Below are positions 43,851-57,799 of a stretch of DNA of 64,000 nucleotides, piece after piece; position 1 is the first letter of the stretch, and every line of letters starts with the position of its first letter. The stretch is taken from positions 17,112,001-17,176,000 of the forward strand of contig NC_090782.1 of assembly GCF_040054535.1 (NCBI RefSeq), read 5' to 3'. This stretch comes from Antennarius striatus (Eukaryota; Chordata; Actinopteri; Lophiiformes; Antennariidae). Below the pieces are notes generated by a model. It saw only the letters and a list, made by a program, of their open reading frames with translations. It was not told where the DNA came from and did not search any database. The position numbers were made by a program, and so were the translations under genes.

Positions 43851-45765
43851 GCCAACCTGAGGAAATCCCTGACAGACTGTGGGGTTCTGTGTCGTCACCT
43901 TACAGCACAGTAACTCATTCGATGGATTTCTCACTTGTTAAGTCTTTGTTCTTCGTTCAGATAATTGGTCAATCCACCTTTTTTATGTTTTTTTTTTCTT
44001 CTTTGCACTTAAGACAGCTATAAAGTTTCTACTATACTGTATTATTACCAAATAGCATGGTCACCTGTCAGTCGCAAGATAAAATCAGTTTTCCATGTCG
44101 TGCCTTCAATCCCGACTGACCATCCTTTGGTCTTTATCATGCCAGCCAAGACTTCTTTGGGGGTTATTAACACCTAAACACAAACATTTTCTTTAAGCTG
44201 CCGATCAGATGGTGGCCAGCTGGTACTGCATCAGAAAAAGACTTGTGATGGACACTGAGACGGGATGGCGAATGCTCTCTGTTTATATTGTCTGTTTTGG
44301 AGGACTTGATCATTTTGTTTTGCTATATGCTATCTTTATTATTTGTCTAATGTGATAAACCTGCCAATACTAACTCTGTGAAACCATTTCTTTAATGCAA
44401 TGGGCCACATTGAGTTGATGCTTCAGCAGAACTCCGTAGCTTTTGTCTTTTTTGTCTTTTGTACTACATTTTAATCTGCTGACGGGAGAATTTATTGAAT
44501 CCTGTTGCCTGACAAGACAAACACCAAGTAACTTACAGAATGAATACAATTACACGCAGCGGCATCTTGTTACTAAATGGCCTCAAACGCTTGGAACAAA
44601 TGTTAAGGTTCATTTATGCATTGATCACAACTGATAAATAACAGGGTTTCCCATCCAGCATGAAAACTCAAGAGCATCCATGAAATGCAGTTTTTACCTG
44701 CACACTGTGTAGAGTGAATGGACTGTTACCCATGTATTGAACATCGTTGCTGTTACAGAAATTTCTAAGAGTTGATTTGAAAACCAAACCAGAGTTACAG
44801 ATGGTACTATTGTACATCATGTGTTTTCTGAGGGATTCATTCAGAAGCTTGACGAACTTTATGCAAAAACATGTACTAGTTATAGAATGTTGTATGGTGA
44901 GATGTACATAAACTTACAGCACATTCTGCTTATTACTGAGCTAAGAGGAGAATTTGGCAAAGATGTGACAGTTTGTTTTTTATATGAATTTTGTTCGCAC
45001 TTGATTCTGAATGTTACAGCTGTGCATGTTTTTACCTTTTGAAACATTTTCTGTTCCAAATTCATTTAACCAGTTTTGCCTTTTGCTGAACTTCAATCAG
45101 TGTATTTGTGCACCTTTTTAAATTGTCATTCATTCACCAAAACCTGGAGGATATTTTTGAGGTTTAACTAAGTCATTTTTTGTTGATCTTTTTTTAAGGT
45201 GATGTCAAACATAGCCTCATAGACTGCTCTACAAACAGACAATCATCCACTGTTTTATATTTTTGAAGGTTCAAAGAGGAACATCAGTGTCTCTAAGACA
45301 AATTTTATACCACATTTTTTGATTAACTAAAATTTTTATTTAAATTAGACATGTGTAACACCTCTCCAATACCACCAAAACATATTCTGGTTTGAATCGT
45401 TGCTAATACTGTCTTTATGAACAAATTAGATTTCAGCAATATTCCCAGTACTTTTTTTTTGTGCACTTGAGATCCCTGTAGTTTCAGACAACACAATACT
45501 GTATGTTGAAGTGGCAGTCAACATTTTACTGCAACAGTTCCTGTTCATATGTAAGGTTTATGTCCATGTTCTGCATATGTTTGTTTTTTATTATATTTTC
45601 CATGTTAACCCAATAGCCTGTAATATACATGCCATATGAAGTAGTTGTCACTATGTATGAGTTAGAAAAATTACAACTGATGAAAAATAAGTTGTCTGTT
45701 TCCAAAAACCAAATGATCAACCAAATGTGCTTATTAAAATAAAGCTCAGATTGTATAGATCTTTG
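43851..45765 (+). other. notch2: notch2 3' UTR
   Basis: About 1.9 kb of AT-rich sequence without another gene. AATAAA at 45738-45743 is the best poly(A) signal before the promoter of the next gene. A TTTGCAC 7-mer (a miR-19 seed match) lies shortly after the stop codon, near 44004. Confidence 0.75.
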
Positions 45766-46129
45766 TATGTTTGTCTTTTTTTAAATGTGGTGAGCCACTG
45801 CTGGTGGAAATAGTTTTAATGCTGGTTTGATGTGGAAACTGATGTGAGTATACAGTACAGTAAAATTCATGAAAAGATCAGTATACTGTTACTACAAGAT
45901 GGTACTTTGAGTCAAGTATCACTGAAGTCGTTCAAACATTTTATCCTCATATCTCTTATCATGTTTCAGCGTTGCTGTAATTAATGACCAGTGTTCTCCA
46001 GTACAATGTAGACTTTCACATTTTTTAAAAAACATCCCAATAACCACATTGGGGCTGTTTATTAAAAATAATTCGCACATGAACATGTAATCTGATCTCC
46101 GTATTTAGTTGTTGAAGGAAGTTCAGCAC

Positions 46130-46685
46130 CACCTGGTGAAGTTCCCCTTGTTGCCAGAGGGGGCGTCAGTGCGAGAAGGAAGTCCGACGTAAGACGAGGA
46201 AGAAATTTACGCGGAAGTAGTCCAGGATCCTACATGCTTGAGATTTGTCTCATTCCATAAATACTGTCTTTTCTCGGCGGGATAGTCCCACTGTGATGGC
46301 ATATGCTGATGGGCCGGTCGGGGAGTTCTTCCTGAGAAGATGATGACCGGTGATGTGCAGACAGTTACTGTCCGGTCCGGGTCGACGGGCGCCAGGGTTT
46401 GAAGGAGCGCTGTTTTGACAGCTGGGTCGAGCCTCCTGTACCTGGTCTGTCTCTCCGACAGAGCGAAATTTACCAAGAATAGACGAGACGATTAAAACTG
46501 TAGGAGTTCTTAAATAAAGGGACGATTATCTGCGTCTAGGGGTTGAATTCTAACCGCCGCTGAAGGTAAAGCGGAGAGATTTCTGTCACCTTCGGTCGGT
46601 GAGTAAAATCCTGTTTGTCTCTTTATTCATGAGATAATCACATCTTTGAACAACGCATATCACACATTCCCTTGTGCATGTTCAG
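46130..46685 (+). promoter_or_regulatory. slc35a3: slc35a3 promoter, 5' UTR exon 1 and intron 1
   Basis: A CpG-rich, TATA-less stretch follows the notch2 3' end. It has an ETS-type GCGGAAGTA (46211-46219) and further CG-rich sequence to 46600. A donor GTGAGT at 46599 fits a non-coding first exon; the acceptor AG at 46684-46685 opens coding exon 2. The transcription start is not determined. Confidence 0.6.
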
Positions 46686-46697
46686 CTTGTCATTGCC

Positions 46698-49600
46698 ATG
46701 GCGTCATCCCGGCTGAAGTACGTCTCTCTGGGCGTGCTGGTGTTCCAGACCACCTCCCTGGTGCTCACCATGCGGTACTCCCGCACCCTGCAGGCCGAGG
46801 GCCCTCGGTACCTGGCCTCCTCCGCGGTGGTGGCGGCCGAGGTCATGAAGATCATCAGCTGTGTGCTGCTCGTCTTCAAGGAGCACAGTGAGTACATGTG
46901 AACACGGATGAATGAATAAAAAAACCCAACCCAAACACATTTAATTGAGATAAGTGTGTTTACATAATTTCGCAATGACAGGATCATGGTCACACCCTGA
47001 AACAATATACCGCTGTAGAGCTGCTCTGTTTGGTAAATACTGTTTAAATCATTATGAAAGGGGTGACATGTTGAGACGTTTGGGGTTTTCCTTCTGACCT
47101 GATCTGTTTTTTAACAACCCCATGATGTTTTATCTGCTCCTCTACTGCACTGATTGTCTTTCACACCATTTTTGTCTTTGTGGACTCATCCATGTTACAT
47201 ACATCCACACATCTTTGACCCAGTCCTCATCTGCACTCTTATTGTGGTGGTACAGCTGCTACTTTCTTACACCGTCATCTTAACCTTATGCCATTTGCTG
47301 AAACTCTCACCGGCACCTGGAAGCTTTTGCAGAGATCCTCGGCCAGGTTCCAGTGGAACCAGAGCTGCATTGGTCCACTCACTGAATGGCACAAGTTAGG
47401 ATGTTACATTAAAGAACATTCTCAGCAGTTAACAGGTTGACTGTGTTGCTCTCTCTTGAGAAATGAAATGACTAATAACTTCCTGGAAAAGCCCCACTTT
47501 ATGGCGCGTCTTTTACGCCGTTTACTTTAAAGCTAAGCAGCAACAAAAACCAACCCCAAACAGTCGTTCTCACATTGGACGGGTGGCCGTCTTATACAGG
47601 AAACTTAATGTATGTTGGAATTATACTATTTTATCAATAAAATAAAGGATTTGTCTTGTAAATATTATGTTTGGCTTGGAAATCTGACGTAGGCTTTTGG
47701 GAGAATAAATACAGAGTAAGTGTGTTTCTGCTTGAAGTTGTTAAAGTCACATTTCTGTTGGTATTGGTAGTTTCTACTGAATCAGAACTGTCACGCTTTT
47801 CCCATCCGACTGAAACACAAAATGAAAGCTTTAATTTAAAACTCTTTTTTGAAAACTTTGAGTTAAACCTGCTGTAGTGACTGACGCAAAAATCAAGTTC
47901 ACTGACTTTTCTGTGAAACTTTGAGGCTCTCGTGTCTGAAACCTGCACAAATCTAATCTGCAATGTTTCCTGCTGTTGTTCCATTAGTTCAGCCAACAAA
48001 ACCACTGGATTGACTGGAGTCCTACTTCATTTTCTCCATTCCTCAGGTTACAGCATGCGAGCTCTGAACAGCATCTTGCGTCAGGAAATTGCCCACAAAC
48101 CAATAGAAACGCTGAAGCTCGCCATCCCCTCAGGGATTTACACTCTTCAAAACAACCTGCTGTATGTTGCCTTATCCAACCTGGACGCAGCCACCTATCA
48201 GGTACAGCAGAGGGCAAGTTTTTTGGGAGGTCATGTGATCAAATGTTTAGACTGTGTGAATCTGTGTGACTGACGCTGATCGCTTTCTGAACCGTTTGGC
48301 TGTTAGCACTTCCTTTCATGGATTATTCAGGGTTTTCCCATCTTGTGTCCATCAGGTGACGTATCAGCTGAAGATCCTGACCACAGCGCTCTTCTCGGTG
48401 TCCATGCTGGGTCGCAAGCTGGGCGTCTACCAGTGGCTTTCGTTGCTCATTCTCATGACTGGTGTGGCTCTTGTGCAGGTCCAGCACACTTTCATTATTT
48501 CATTCTTTTTATTTCTCACAAAAACAAAAAAATGTTCACCTTCTCTGTGCTTCCTCTATTTGGAGTAATACCAAAAAGAAATTGCGCAGATCGACAAAGT
48601 CTGGATATCCTCAGCATGTGGCCTGTTGCTTTTTTTTTATGTCTGTAGTTATTTGCCTTGTGCTTTCTGGCCAAAATCACACCAAATGATTTGACACAAA
48701 CCTTAAAGCTAGAAGAGAGAGATTGCCGCTTTTTAAAACAAGAACTTACTGTCTGTTGTAGTTTTTACCGCACTGATATACACCGATTAAAAAGCAAAAC
48801 TAGGACTGTCAGTCTTATAAAGGTCAAATCAATAGAACTAAATAATGAGACTACAACTGTAACATAGGAGAAATATTGACTCCCAGCGGTTAACTCCCCC
48901 ACTTTGGCAAAACAAAGAATTTTCCAGTTATTTAATATTAAACAGGATGAGATATTGATATTGGCTGACCACAGTGACAGAGGAGGACCTGCAGATACAC
49001 CTACAGATAGGTAGATGTTGTAACTCAAGCTGTGGAACCCGTCTGTGTGTAGGAATGCGACAATGCCTGGCACCTCCTGAAGGCTCAAACAGCAGATCAT
49101 CACTTCTAATATGATACTAACACACAGACATGGCACCTATTCTGTTTTCCAACACCTCTAAAGGAATGAACAAGCCAAAGCAGCGCGAGTCTGCTAAAAA
49201 AAAATAACTGTTCTGTTGGCATTTGCATTATTGCAGCTTTCTATTTTTTTCTATTTAAGGTCGTGTTTGTCTGCTGAAGAATGAAAAAGGGCAGCAGCTG
49301 CAATGTTCTCACGTTGTACAACAATTCTTGATGGTTTTTTTTTTCTTTTTCTTTTTGCACTAACACCGGTTTTCCTGCTTACTGTGGCAAATAATGCAGG
49401 AACACATGTTCTGCAGCAGCATCTTTACATCTTGGCAGAGTTGTGAGGAAGTCTGTGTATGAATTTCAGATATTCAGTAAAGAGGGGATTTATGGGTGAT
49501 TGTTTTTAACAGATGAGTCTACAGATAGCAAGGTGTGTTAACTTAGCCTCACACAAAGACAGCGAGCCCACCGACCAGTTGGAAGCCATGTCTTGTAGCG

Positions 49601-51369
49601 GAAGGCATTTGATTTCAGTGGAAATCTCCTGGGACATCATTACATCATCTGATTACAACTCAGCTACGAGTAAAATGATCAATCAGGTGTTTCCCTTGTG
49701 TTCGCAGTGGCCTTCTGAGTCGACAGTGGCCCCGGAGAAGGAGGCCCTCTCTACGGGCTCCCAGCTCGTCGGCGTGGCGGCGGTTCTGGTGGCGTGCTGC
49801 TCCAGTGGGTTTGCTGGGGTCTATTTTGAGAAGATCCTAAAGGAGAGCAAACAGAGCGTCTGGGTTCGAAACATCCAGCTAGGTGGGTTATCGTCCATCA
49901 GTCCAATCGCTCCACGCTCCTGCTAGTCTTGTAGTATAACTGTTCCTGCATTTAAAATGGAATTTAATACTTTGAGAAGGAGCATTAGTGTTTAATGTTT
50001 CTTTTGTAAGTTGACTCCTGTCTTGCCTGCACAAAGAACCAGCTGTGTGTTTTTTTTTTACCTGTGACGTCTTTGTTAAGATGAATGTTCCTGCCTGTTT
50101 TATTTTTATCTCTGAGGGTGTGAGACGTGTTCAGTCTCCTGTGATTCCTGCTGTAAGCTTAGAGCTTCTTCACCTGCATTAAATGCTCGGGTTCAGGTCC
50201 ACGATGAGAGCAGTGAAGAAAATGCAGAACACAGCGATACAAGGAAATGCAAAGTGAACAAAATATTGCGACTTTACATCGAAATGCTCCGAATCGTTGA
50301 ATCTGAAGATGTCAGCTTGGACACTTTGAAAGATTTTCTTTTTCATTTAAAGCACCTATTTGCTTTCTTTCCGACATTGGATGGGAAAATTGATTTTTAA
50401 TGCTTGTTCACTCAATGTTGTTCAAGCAGGAAGAGGATAAACAATAGTTTGTCGACTGTAAACAAATAATCATTTTCCTGTAGGTACAAAGCCCAATTTA
50501 GAGCACTGTTAAAGCTCACTAATCAATATGTTGTATGTTGTCTAGTCAACCTGTATAAAATGTGACAGATGGCTGACCTGTCCATGAGGTAATGAGTAGC
50601 TAGAGTTCATAAAACTGTTCTTTTATTCAAATTCTGCCTGCATTTACATTTTTCTGTTGACTTCATTTGAACATATTATAGATTAATTTGATTTTTTTTT
50701 TTTTTTTTACCCAGACTTTGTTTTTTAATGTCACTCATTCACTGTTGTGTGTGTTTGCAGGAATGTTCGGCCTGGTGTTCGGCCTCATTGGGATGCTGGC
50801 CTATGATGGAGAGCGAGTGAAGGAGTCAGGAATGTTCCAGGGATACAACACAGTCACCTGGGCTGTTGTGGCTCTGCAGGTAAGGCTCGCTCCACTGCCA
50901 GTGATTTGGCTGTTTCCCATCCTGAACTGTCAAATAAATGATCGAGTCTCTTGGGTAAAGGATTATTTCGTGGCTCAGACTTGCAGGTCACGCCTTCGTC
51001 CATCTGTTCCTGTATGTTTGTTGTTTCTCCAGGCACTGGGGGGTCTGGTCATTGCAGCGGTCATCAAGTATGCAGACAACATCCTCAAGGGCTTTGCTAC
51101 GTCGCTCTCCATCATCCTGTCAACTCTTATATCGTACTTCTGGCTTCAGGACTTCGACCCCTCCGGGTAGAGCACCCCGTTACTACCTCTACTTCTGTCT
51201 AGAATTTTTAATCTTGAGTTTTTCTTTCTCACAATTGCAGTTTCTCAAGCTGACTGTGTTGTCTGCTCTTGTCCACAGTGTGTTCTTCCTAGGGGCCATT
51301 CTGGTCATCATGGCCACTTTCCTGTACGGTTACGAAGGAAAGCCCTCCCCCAACCCCAGTAGGGCGTAG
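46698..51369 (+). CDS. slc35a3: slc35a3, Golgi UDP-N-acetylglucosamine transporter
   Basis: Nucleotide-sugar antiporter of the SLC35A family that carries UDP-GlcNAc into the Golgi for N-glycan branching and Fringe-type reactions. Coding exons: 46698-46887, 48047-48201, 48356-48478, 49708-49882, 50761-50879, 51033-51166, 51279-51369; 987 nt, 328 residues (human about 325), all GT-AG with matching phases. The ATG at 46698 gives [20 protein letters not shown], aligned with the human start. Diagnostic stretches: [95 protein letters not shown] and a [16 protein letters not shown] tail. About ten hydrophobic segments are expected. It is closer to SLC35A3 than to A1 or A2. Teleosts may have a and b paralogues, and which this is cannot be decided here. 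The intron 50880-51032 is stop-free and a multiple of three. Confidence 0.95.
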
Positions 51370-52305
51370 AACTCTCAAGGCTGACACCGCAGCAGCAGCA
51401 GGAGGAGGTCCTGCTGAAGCGCCAAGACGTGGAGGGAAAAGGAGGACACGGGCCTGAAGGGAAAGAAGGGGAAAGGTCTTGATCATGCATTTTGAATTTG
51501 TAATAAACACAAAAAAAAAAAGGAAAAGGCAGGGACTGGGTGTAGCATCATAGGGAAGCTGGGAGCACAAGACTGGGAGATCCAATGAACAGCCTAGCCC
51601 CCTGCTGAAATGGATTTTGTTCACCAAAAGTGCCTCAGGTGTGAAAAGTAACCAGCGAAAATAGATACTGTTTAGAATTACTGCTGTATATGTAATCCTG
51701 ACTGCCACACCTCTGGAGTTATTCTCAACAGGACTGAATGATTGTGTGAATAACCTGTTTGACCAGCAGTCACTACCACCTCAGCCACACCCACCGGTAC
51801 ACTAGATGGTTCATGAAGTAGATGGGAAAAGGTTTCTAAAACGTCAAAAACCTGGTTACAGTAATTTTTTTTTAGTCCTCCTTTTCCCACTTTGAGCTCT
51901 GGAAGCACAATTGAGATCTTTTTTCTTTTTTTTTTCCCCCTGATGCGATCCCTCCCAGCTAACGATTGCTCAAAAACTGTGCACAAACCATGACCGTCAG
52001 ATGGTCGAGGTTGGATTTATGTGCAGCTTTAGAGGCACAAAGCCCAAGGAACACAACGCACCAAGAGCCTTTAGACTGCTTCAGTCAAAGTTAACACAAC
52101 TCGCTATCGTTTCCTTAATGATGGCTCTCTTGTTGGGTTTCTTGAAGTTATTTTTGGAAACCGTTTCTGTTGCCAGGCAGCGTACAGTCATTGGGATGTC
52201 TTGTGATGAAACTGTTGCACTGTATGACTGTAGGGTGTCTGTGTCTGGTGGTGTTTAATGTTTGACAGTAATATGACCGTATGAATAAAATGTCATAGGG
52301 ATGAA
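51370..52305 (+). other. slc35a3: slc35a3 3' UTR
   Basis: Two candidate poly(A) signals: AATAAA at 51502-51507, followed by an A-rich tract, and AATAAA at 52284-52289. The second would give a ~0.9-kb 3' UTR. Which is used is unknown. Confidence 0.6.
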
Positions 52306-55300
52306 CTAATCTGACACTTGTGAGATGCTGTGGGCGGCTGTAACGGGGTCACCGTCAACCACTTTGATTTACGCTGGGAAATTATTTTGTGCTACTTGAA
52401 ATGACGTTGACCTTGGGTGTAAATAGTAGCATTTTAAAGAATAATCTGTAAGTGTCAATGAATCGTCTGTTTCTCTTATTCCTTCTGTAATTACACGTTT
52501 ACATGGCACCTCTTGTCATCTGTGCATGTATAACGATATTTTGATTTTGTGGCAAAGTAATCAAAACTGTGGCCCGGATAACGCTGATCCGATTGAATTG
52601 TTGATACTCATTACTACTTAGGAGTATTTGGAACATGATCTGTGTATGCACCGGCATTTAAATTATCTGAGCACATACAACGAAAGAATGGGACTTAAAC
52701 TACTTATTACTGGTATGGACTGATTAGAAGTTGCTCTTTTAATTTATAAGAAAACTGCAGATCGGTTTCAAAGTTTGAGCTTCAAGTGACTGTTCTGAAC
52801 GACTGAAAAAATACATGAAATTCAATCAGATTCCGTTTTGTTTTTGCTCGTTTCAAGTCCTCTGTCAGCTCGACTCCTCATCAGCCGTGTTGGCGGGTAA
52901 ACTAAAGTAACTGACTGACATGTTACTGATTGGTGTTTTTTTTTTTTTTGTTAATTGTTTTTTAGGGATTGCTTTGTGTGTTTGTTTTTTCTTGGGATGA
53001 TGTGGGTTTAATGAACTTTATTATTTTAATTAAAAACATGTATCTTTTATAAAAGAGAAATGTTTCCAATAATATTTCTGAATCCCTTCTTGTGTTGCAT
53101 TCATAATGCATCAACTGTACGACCTGACCCGAGATCAGATCCAAACACCTCTACATCTACTCCCCGGTGTCTGATTCCAGTTTCAATGTTAATTTCAAGG
53201 ATGTGTTTCCAAAATGAATATTTAACATGTTTCAAACAGCATCATAAATCATACAGTACACAGTTTGAGATTTTTGGTATTTGTTTTAATGAGTTTAAAA
53301 ACACTGCATGCAAAAACCAGACAGTCTGAGAGAAGGGATTGCAACACAGTTTCATGTTGTAACCCTGTAAAACACCATTACCCCGTCGTGTTCGGAAAAC
53401 AGCTGCTTCAGACTCTAGTCAGTCAGCAGAACAAGTAGGAATTAACTAGTCAAGCTCCTCATGAAGGGCCACGTACCACTACACCCCCGAGTCCTCAGGC
53501 ACATCTGTTACTGTAAAAGACACTTGAGGCCCTGATACACACACAGGAGATTGTTTGACCTCATGGTCAGATAGAAATATAGGCAACATTGTTAACACTT
53601 CATTTAAATCGGACCAACATGTGAAAAACGCTTAAGCCTATAAAATCCTCCTCAGAATAAAATCACAGACCAATGAAGAACACCTACTTGGGTTTTCATG
53701 CTCAAAGTGCTGCTCTGGATGTGTCCTGTGATTGTCAGTGTGGACTCTCCGACGCTTCACCAAGTGCTCCGCTGTCACGGCTACAATAGGCATGTTGTTG
53801 TAAGGGTGTGCAACACACAGGCTCCTTATGATGACTGTGGATGCAGTGTTGCTCTCGGTGTGTGTGTGTGTTTGTGAGAAGGCTTTTTTGGTTTGTACCA
53901 GGAGTTAAAAGAAGCATGGGTATGAAAACGTGGTTCCATCCTCTGCCTCTCTTCCTGTCTGTCTCATGGGGACCAGTTCAGCCTTCCATCATGACCTGTT
54001 TCACTGACAGAAATAGACCCGCTTGGAAAACAATATCCAACATTCTGAGGTTCATCATTACTGTGAAATGTTTACATTCTGTCAGCATTATCTTCATAAA
54101 AACTATAAGATCATAGACAATATGTGACTAGACCAAATACTGTTCCATCGACATGAAGGGGTACGTTCACCAAAAGTACAGAAAACTGTGTGAAGGTTCT
54201 CAGTCATCCATTTTGAGGTTGTTCAAGAAGAGCAAAGAATAATCAACTGGACTTGCTTTAGGTTTATATAAGACCGTTACCGTCTCAAGAGGATTGACGC
54301 CCTTATGAACGGTAACGACTCCTAACCAGACTGACTGTCTTGTGGTTTTGGTAGTTTGCTGTTTTTTTTCTTCAACAGCAGTAGGGGTATCTAGAACTGA
54401 ATGAGCCTGTTGGATAAAAGGTGAAAGGTCTTCAACCAGCCTTAAACAAGTCTAGTTGATTATTTTCTTAAAGTTATTTGAGCTCTTCTTGCTTTAAAGA
54501 AAACTCACATTTTTCTTATTTATTGTCAGAGTACGTCCGTGTCGACGGCTGAGACCCGAGATCATCAGCTATTGAAAACTTTTCTGATAAAATTTTTCAG
54601 ACTTTTTAAAAATTTCTTGATCAAATTAACTCATCTTGTAGATTTTACATCATTAGCTTCACTATTTATCAGTGTAATCTTAAAATTTACAGGATTAATA
54701 CTGAGGGACGTGGCTAGATTTTGATGTGTGAAACATGAAATAGGAAGTTGTCACAACTCAGCTGCTCCAGCCTAAAAAAAAATGTGTTTCAAACTTAAAT
54801 TTTGTCAGAAAAGCCTCAAGACCTCTTAAATTAATATACAGCATTTGTTTCAGATTTGTTTGCAGCAAAATCACTCAGTAGCACCTTCACATTTTAAATG
54901 AAAATTTAGTTCATGTCCATGAATGAAATTTGTAAGGCAAATAGAACCTTTTGAGACTAAACCCAACAGAGAGCCTAAATTCATTTTCTGTTCTGAATAT
55001 ACAGAAAATGAATACAGTCTTAACAACTTAAAGGTGAAAAGTTGGTAAAATGCAGAGTTTGTTGAAAGCTATGGTACTTTGGGGAATTTTTTTAGTCTCA
55101 AATACATTTCTAAATCTCTAAATGGTTTAACAGAGGTCCTGGTATGACGATAGACAGCGTTTATGTTCATACAAGGAGTCAAAGTCATAGCACCCCCTAT
55201 TGGCCACAAGAAGTAAGCTGTCTGGCAAACATTTGATTTTCACTACTTTCTTGTAATGAAAGTAATCATTACTTCAATGATTTTTGTAGTTTTTGCAACA

Positions 55301-57122
55301 TAGGGGACAAAAAGTCTGATTATCTAATTCCTTCGTTGTGCAAAATACATAAAAATCAGAGCTGTGTTTACGGACTGGTGATTGTTAAAAGGTCACGACC
55401 ACCGCATGCCTCCACAGATATGAGGTCATCAGGGCTTGTTCAGCGCTACTTGCCGCTTTCATTTCAACACTACTTCAGGCTGACAGATGTGATGGAGGTG
55501 AAGGAAATGTGACTAAATTTGGCTAAATAGATTCAAGGTTTCCGTCTCAGCTCGTCTTTTGAAAATCATGACATTGTCAGACTATTTTATGGGGTTTTTT
55601 CTCTTTAATGCTTTAGAGGTGGAAGTGCTGGTCTGTTGATCGTTCCATCTGTTGAAGATGAAAAAACATCTCAGCTTCTGATAGACTTTGCGACATAGAA
55701 AATATGGAGTACTTGTAGTTCCCCAACTTGTCTTTCACCAACTTCTGAGGCTGGGAGCACCGCTGTGTTTAGTGCAGTCCCATAAACTTATTTTTTTGGC
55801 TGCAGACTTTAAAATTTTTTAAAGCTGCAATCTCTGAAGAAATTTCATTCATCTCTTTTATATTTGTTGGGTGGTGCATGTATCAATAACAGATATTGGA
55901 CTCAGACAAATAGACCCAATGTTTTGTGACTGATTTCTAAAAGTGAGTCATTTTTTAATTTGAGTGAACTGACTTCTTAATTGTCTTCCACTACAATCTG
56001 TATTTCTAAATATCACACACTAGAGACAAAAAAGTGTTTTTGTGCAGACAAACTGAATCCACACCTATTTTTTAACTTCTAAAATGAAGTTGCTTTTTAA
56101 ATCTAATCACATGGGACATATGAAAGATAAAATCCCTTTTTACTGCAGAAGGCTGTTATCAACTCAGGCAATGCTGGCTGTCACAAGGCAGGGAGTGAGG
56201 AGGTCTGCAGCTTGGATGAAGTGGTCATCTGAAAAAATATCCTGCTTCATAAATTCATTTAAGCACAAATAGAGTGCAAAATGCCAAATTCAAGATTTCT
56301 GCATTTACCGTGATGCTTAAAAAAGCAGCGATTCACTGAAGATGCATGGAGGCTGATGATTGTTCTGTTTCTGAAATTACACATTCTGTAGCATAAACAC
56401 AAAATGAGGCCCCTGGTGTGTATGTGTGCGAGAGTGTGAGGCAGTTCTGGTGTGGCGAAGCGGTGAGCCCGGACCCAACCCTGGGGCTCCATCATAAAAA
56501 ACACACAACCATAAACACGTGAACACATGCCTGCGCACCCACGCTTGTATCATCTCTAAAAGCAAATCATCCACAAACATTTCTGCTGATATTATCTCTG
56601 TCCACAATGAATAAAGCCCTCAGCAGCACCGTCCTCATTGGACCTGTGGCACCTCTCCTTGGTTCAGCTCTCATGCAGCACCTTACTGTACAGCACAGGG
56701 TGGGCCGGGACCAATCTCCGTACACGGGGTCTAGATTTAGGCCTAATCACTTCTTTCTGGGCCTGAGTAGCTACGGAACAGGTTTGCTTCACATCCCAGC
56801 ACTAATGGTAGGTTTTCAACATTAGCTGTGCTCAGTTGCGCTGGGCTGAAGAGAAGACCTGGATACCCAACAGCACCAGATGAGAGACCCACATACTTCC
56901 TGGAGCATCAAAGGCAGCGTTGGGGAATTAAGGCAGCTGTCCCCTCAGGATTGAACACACCACAAGACTGCGACTCTGATTTGTGCCGGTGACAGTTGAC
57001 GTCTCATTTTGATTACAGATCCTCGTTCTATCTGTCTTTTTTCTTCTTGTTTGACGTTCACTGTAGAAGAGGTCCCACTATGATGTGATGTAATAAATGA
57101 CCAATCAGGTGTTCTCAGGGCT
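52306..57122. other. Intergenic region; probably includes the fam78b 3' UTR
   Basis: No exon with family similarity on either strand. It includes an inverted-repeat relic at 54178-54500. The part next to 57122 is GC-richer and probably belongs to the 3' UTR of fam78b on the minus strand, but I cannot place its poly(A) site. Nothing assignable in 52310-54170 or 54500-56500. Confidence 0.5.
54178..54500. repeat. Inverted-repeat (fold-back) interspersed repeat relic
   Basis: The left arm contains CAAGAAGAGC ... AATAATCAACTGGACTTG (54224-54256). The right arm, read on the minus strand, gives GCAAGAAGAGCT ... AAATAATCAACTAGACTTG (54447-54495). The segment TTCTCAGTCATCC is familiar from a common fish repeat. 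Non-coding. Confidence 0.5.
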
Positions 57123-57645
57123 CTACTTGGGTGGTATGACAACAAGTGGAGGTCCTCTCCTCGGCCTCCACATCAGAACTTGGGCGTCGTTGGCGTTGGG
57201 CCTACCCATGGAGTTAGAAGGAATGGGCTCCATGCGCGTCAGCACCCGGGGCTGGTCCTGGTGGACCCGGCCCACCAGCCTGGCCCTGGAGCCTAAAGGC
57301 AGGGACGGATCCACTGCGATGTCAACCCTCATCCTCCACTTGATGGTGTGGAGCAGAATCTTTTCCCTGGATGTGGTGTTGAGTGCCACCAGCCAGGTGG
57401 TGAAGCTCTGGTCCCTTTTGATGTTTGTTAGTAAGGGTGTGTTAGATTCACTGACTGGGACGGCCCAGGTGACGCTGGGATAAAAATTGTCATTCATGCT
57501 AACTATGAAGCGGGATGGTTTGGAGGTTGGGCCCACTATGGTAACGGTCTCTGTGGTGTTTCCGTACCAGGGGTAGCTCACGCCGTCCGAATCGCTGATT
57601 GCCCTCACCAGACCTTCTCGTAGCTCAGGGAGCTCCCAGCTGGAC
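57123..57645 (-). CDS. fam78b: fam78b exon 2 (C-terminal two thirds)
   Basis: Second coding exon of FAM78B, joined to 58970-59235 (first codon base G after the exon 1 ending AT). It reads SSWELPELREGLVRAISDSD, GVSYPWYGNTTETVTIVGP, SMNDNFYPSVTWAVPVSESN, RDQSFTTWLVALNTT and ends KPNANDAQVLMW-like with VVIPPK at the stop (57123-57125). The total product is 262 residues, near the human length (261). It is more like FAM78B than FAM78A (KIKW/TIKWRMRVDI, RARLVGR, no extra HR after PPK). The molecular function of FAM78 proteins is not established. Confidence 0.93.
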
Positions 57646-57799
57646 CTGACAGGAGACAGACAGTGTGAGCCTGGACACAAGTTAGGACATTAACTTTGTT
57701 CACACCCACCGTTTTTATCAGCGTTAAAATGGGATGAATTACTGCATTATGGGAAATGTAGTTTCTGGTCAAAGCATGCTTTAGACTTATTTATTTTAG

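Noticed and set aside
46207..46476. 89-residue minus-strand open frame upstream of slc35a3
   Set aside because: Lies in CpG-rich promoter sequence, resembles no known protein, and has no partner exon.
47154..47399. Hydrophobic 81-residue open frame in slc35a3 intron
   Set aside because: SLC35A3 exons join in phase without it and human SLC35A3 has no extra segment there.
57097..57483. 128-residue plus-strand open frame
   Set aside because: Antisense of fam78b exon 2, which has clear family similarity.
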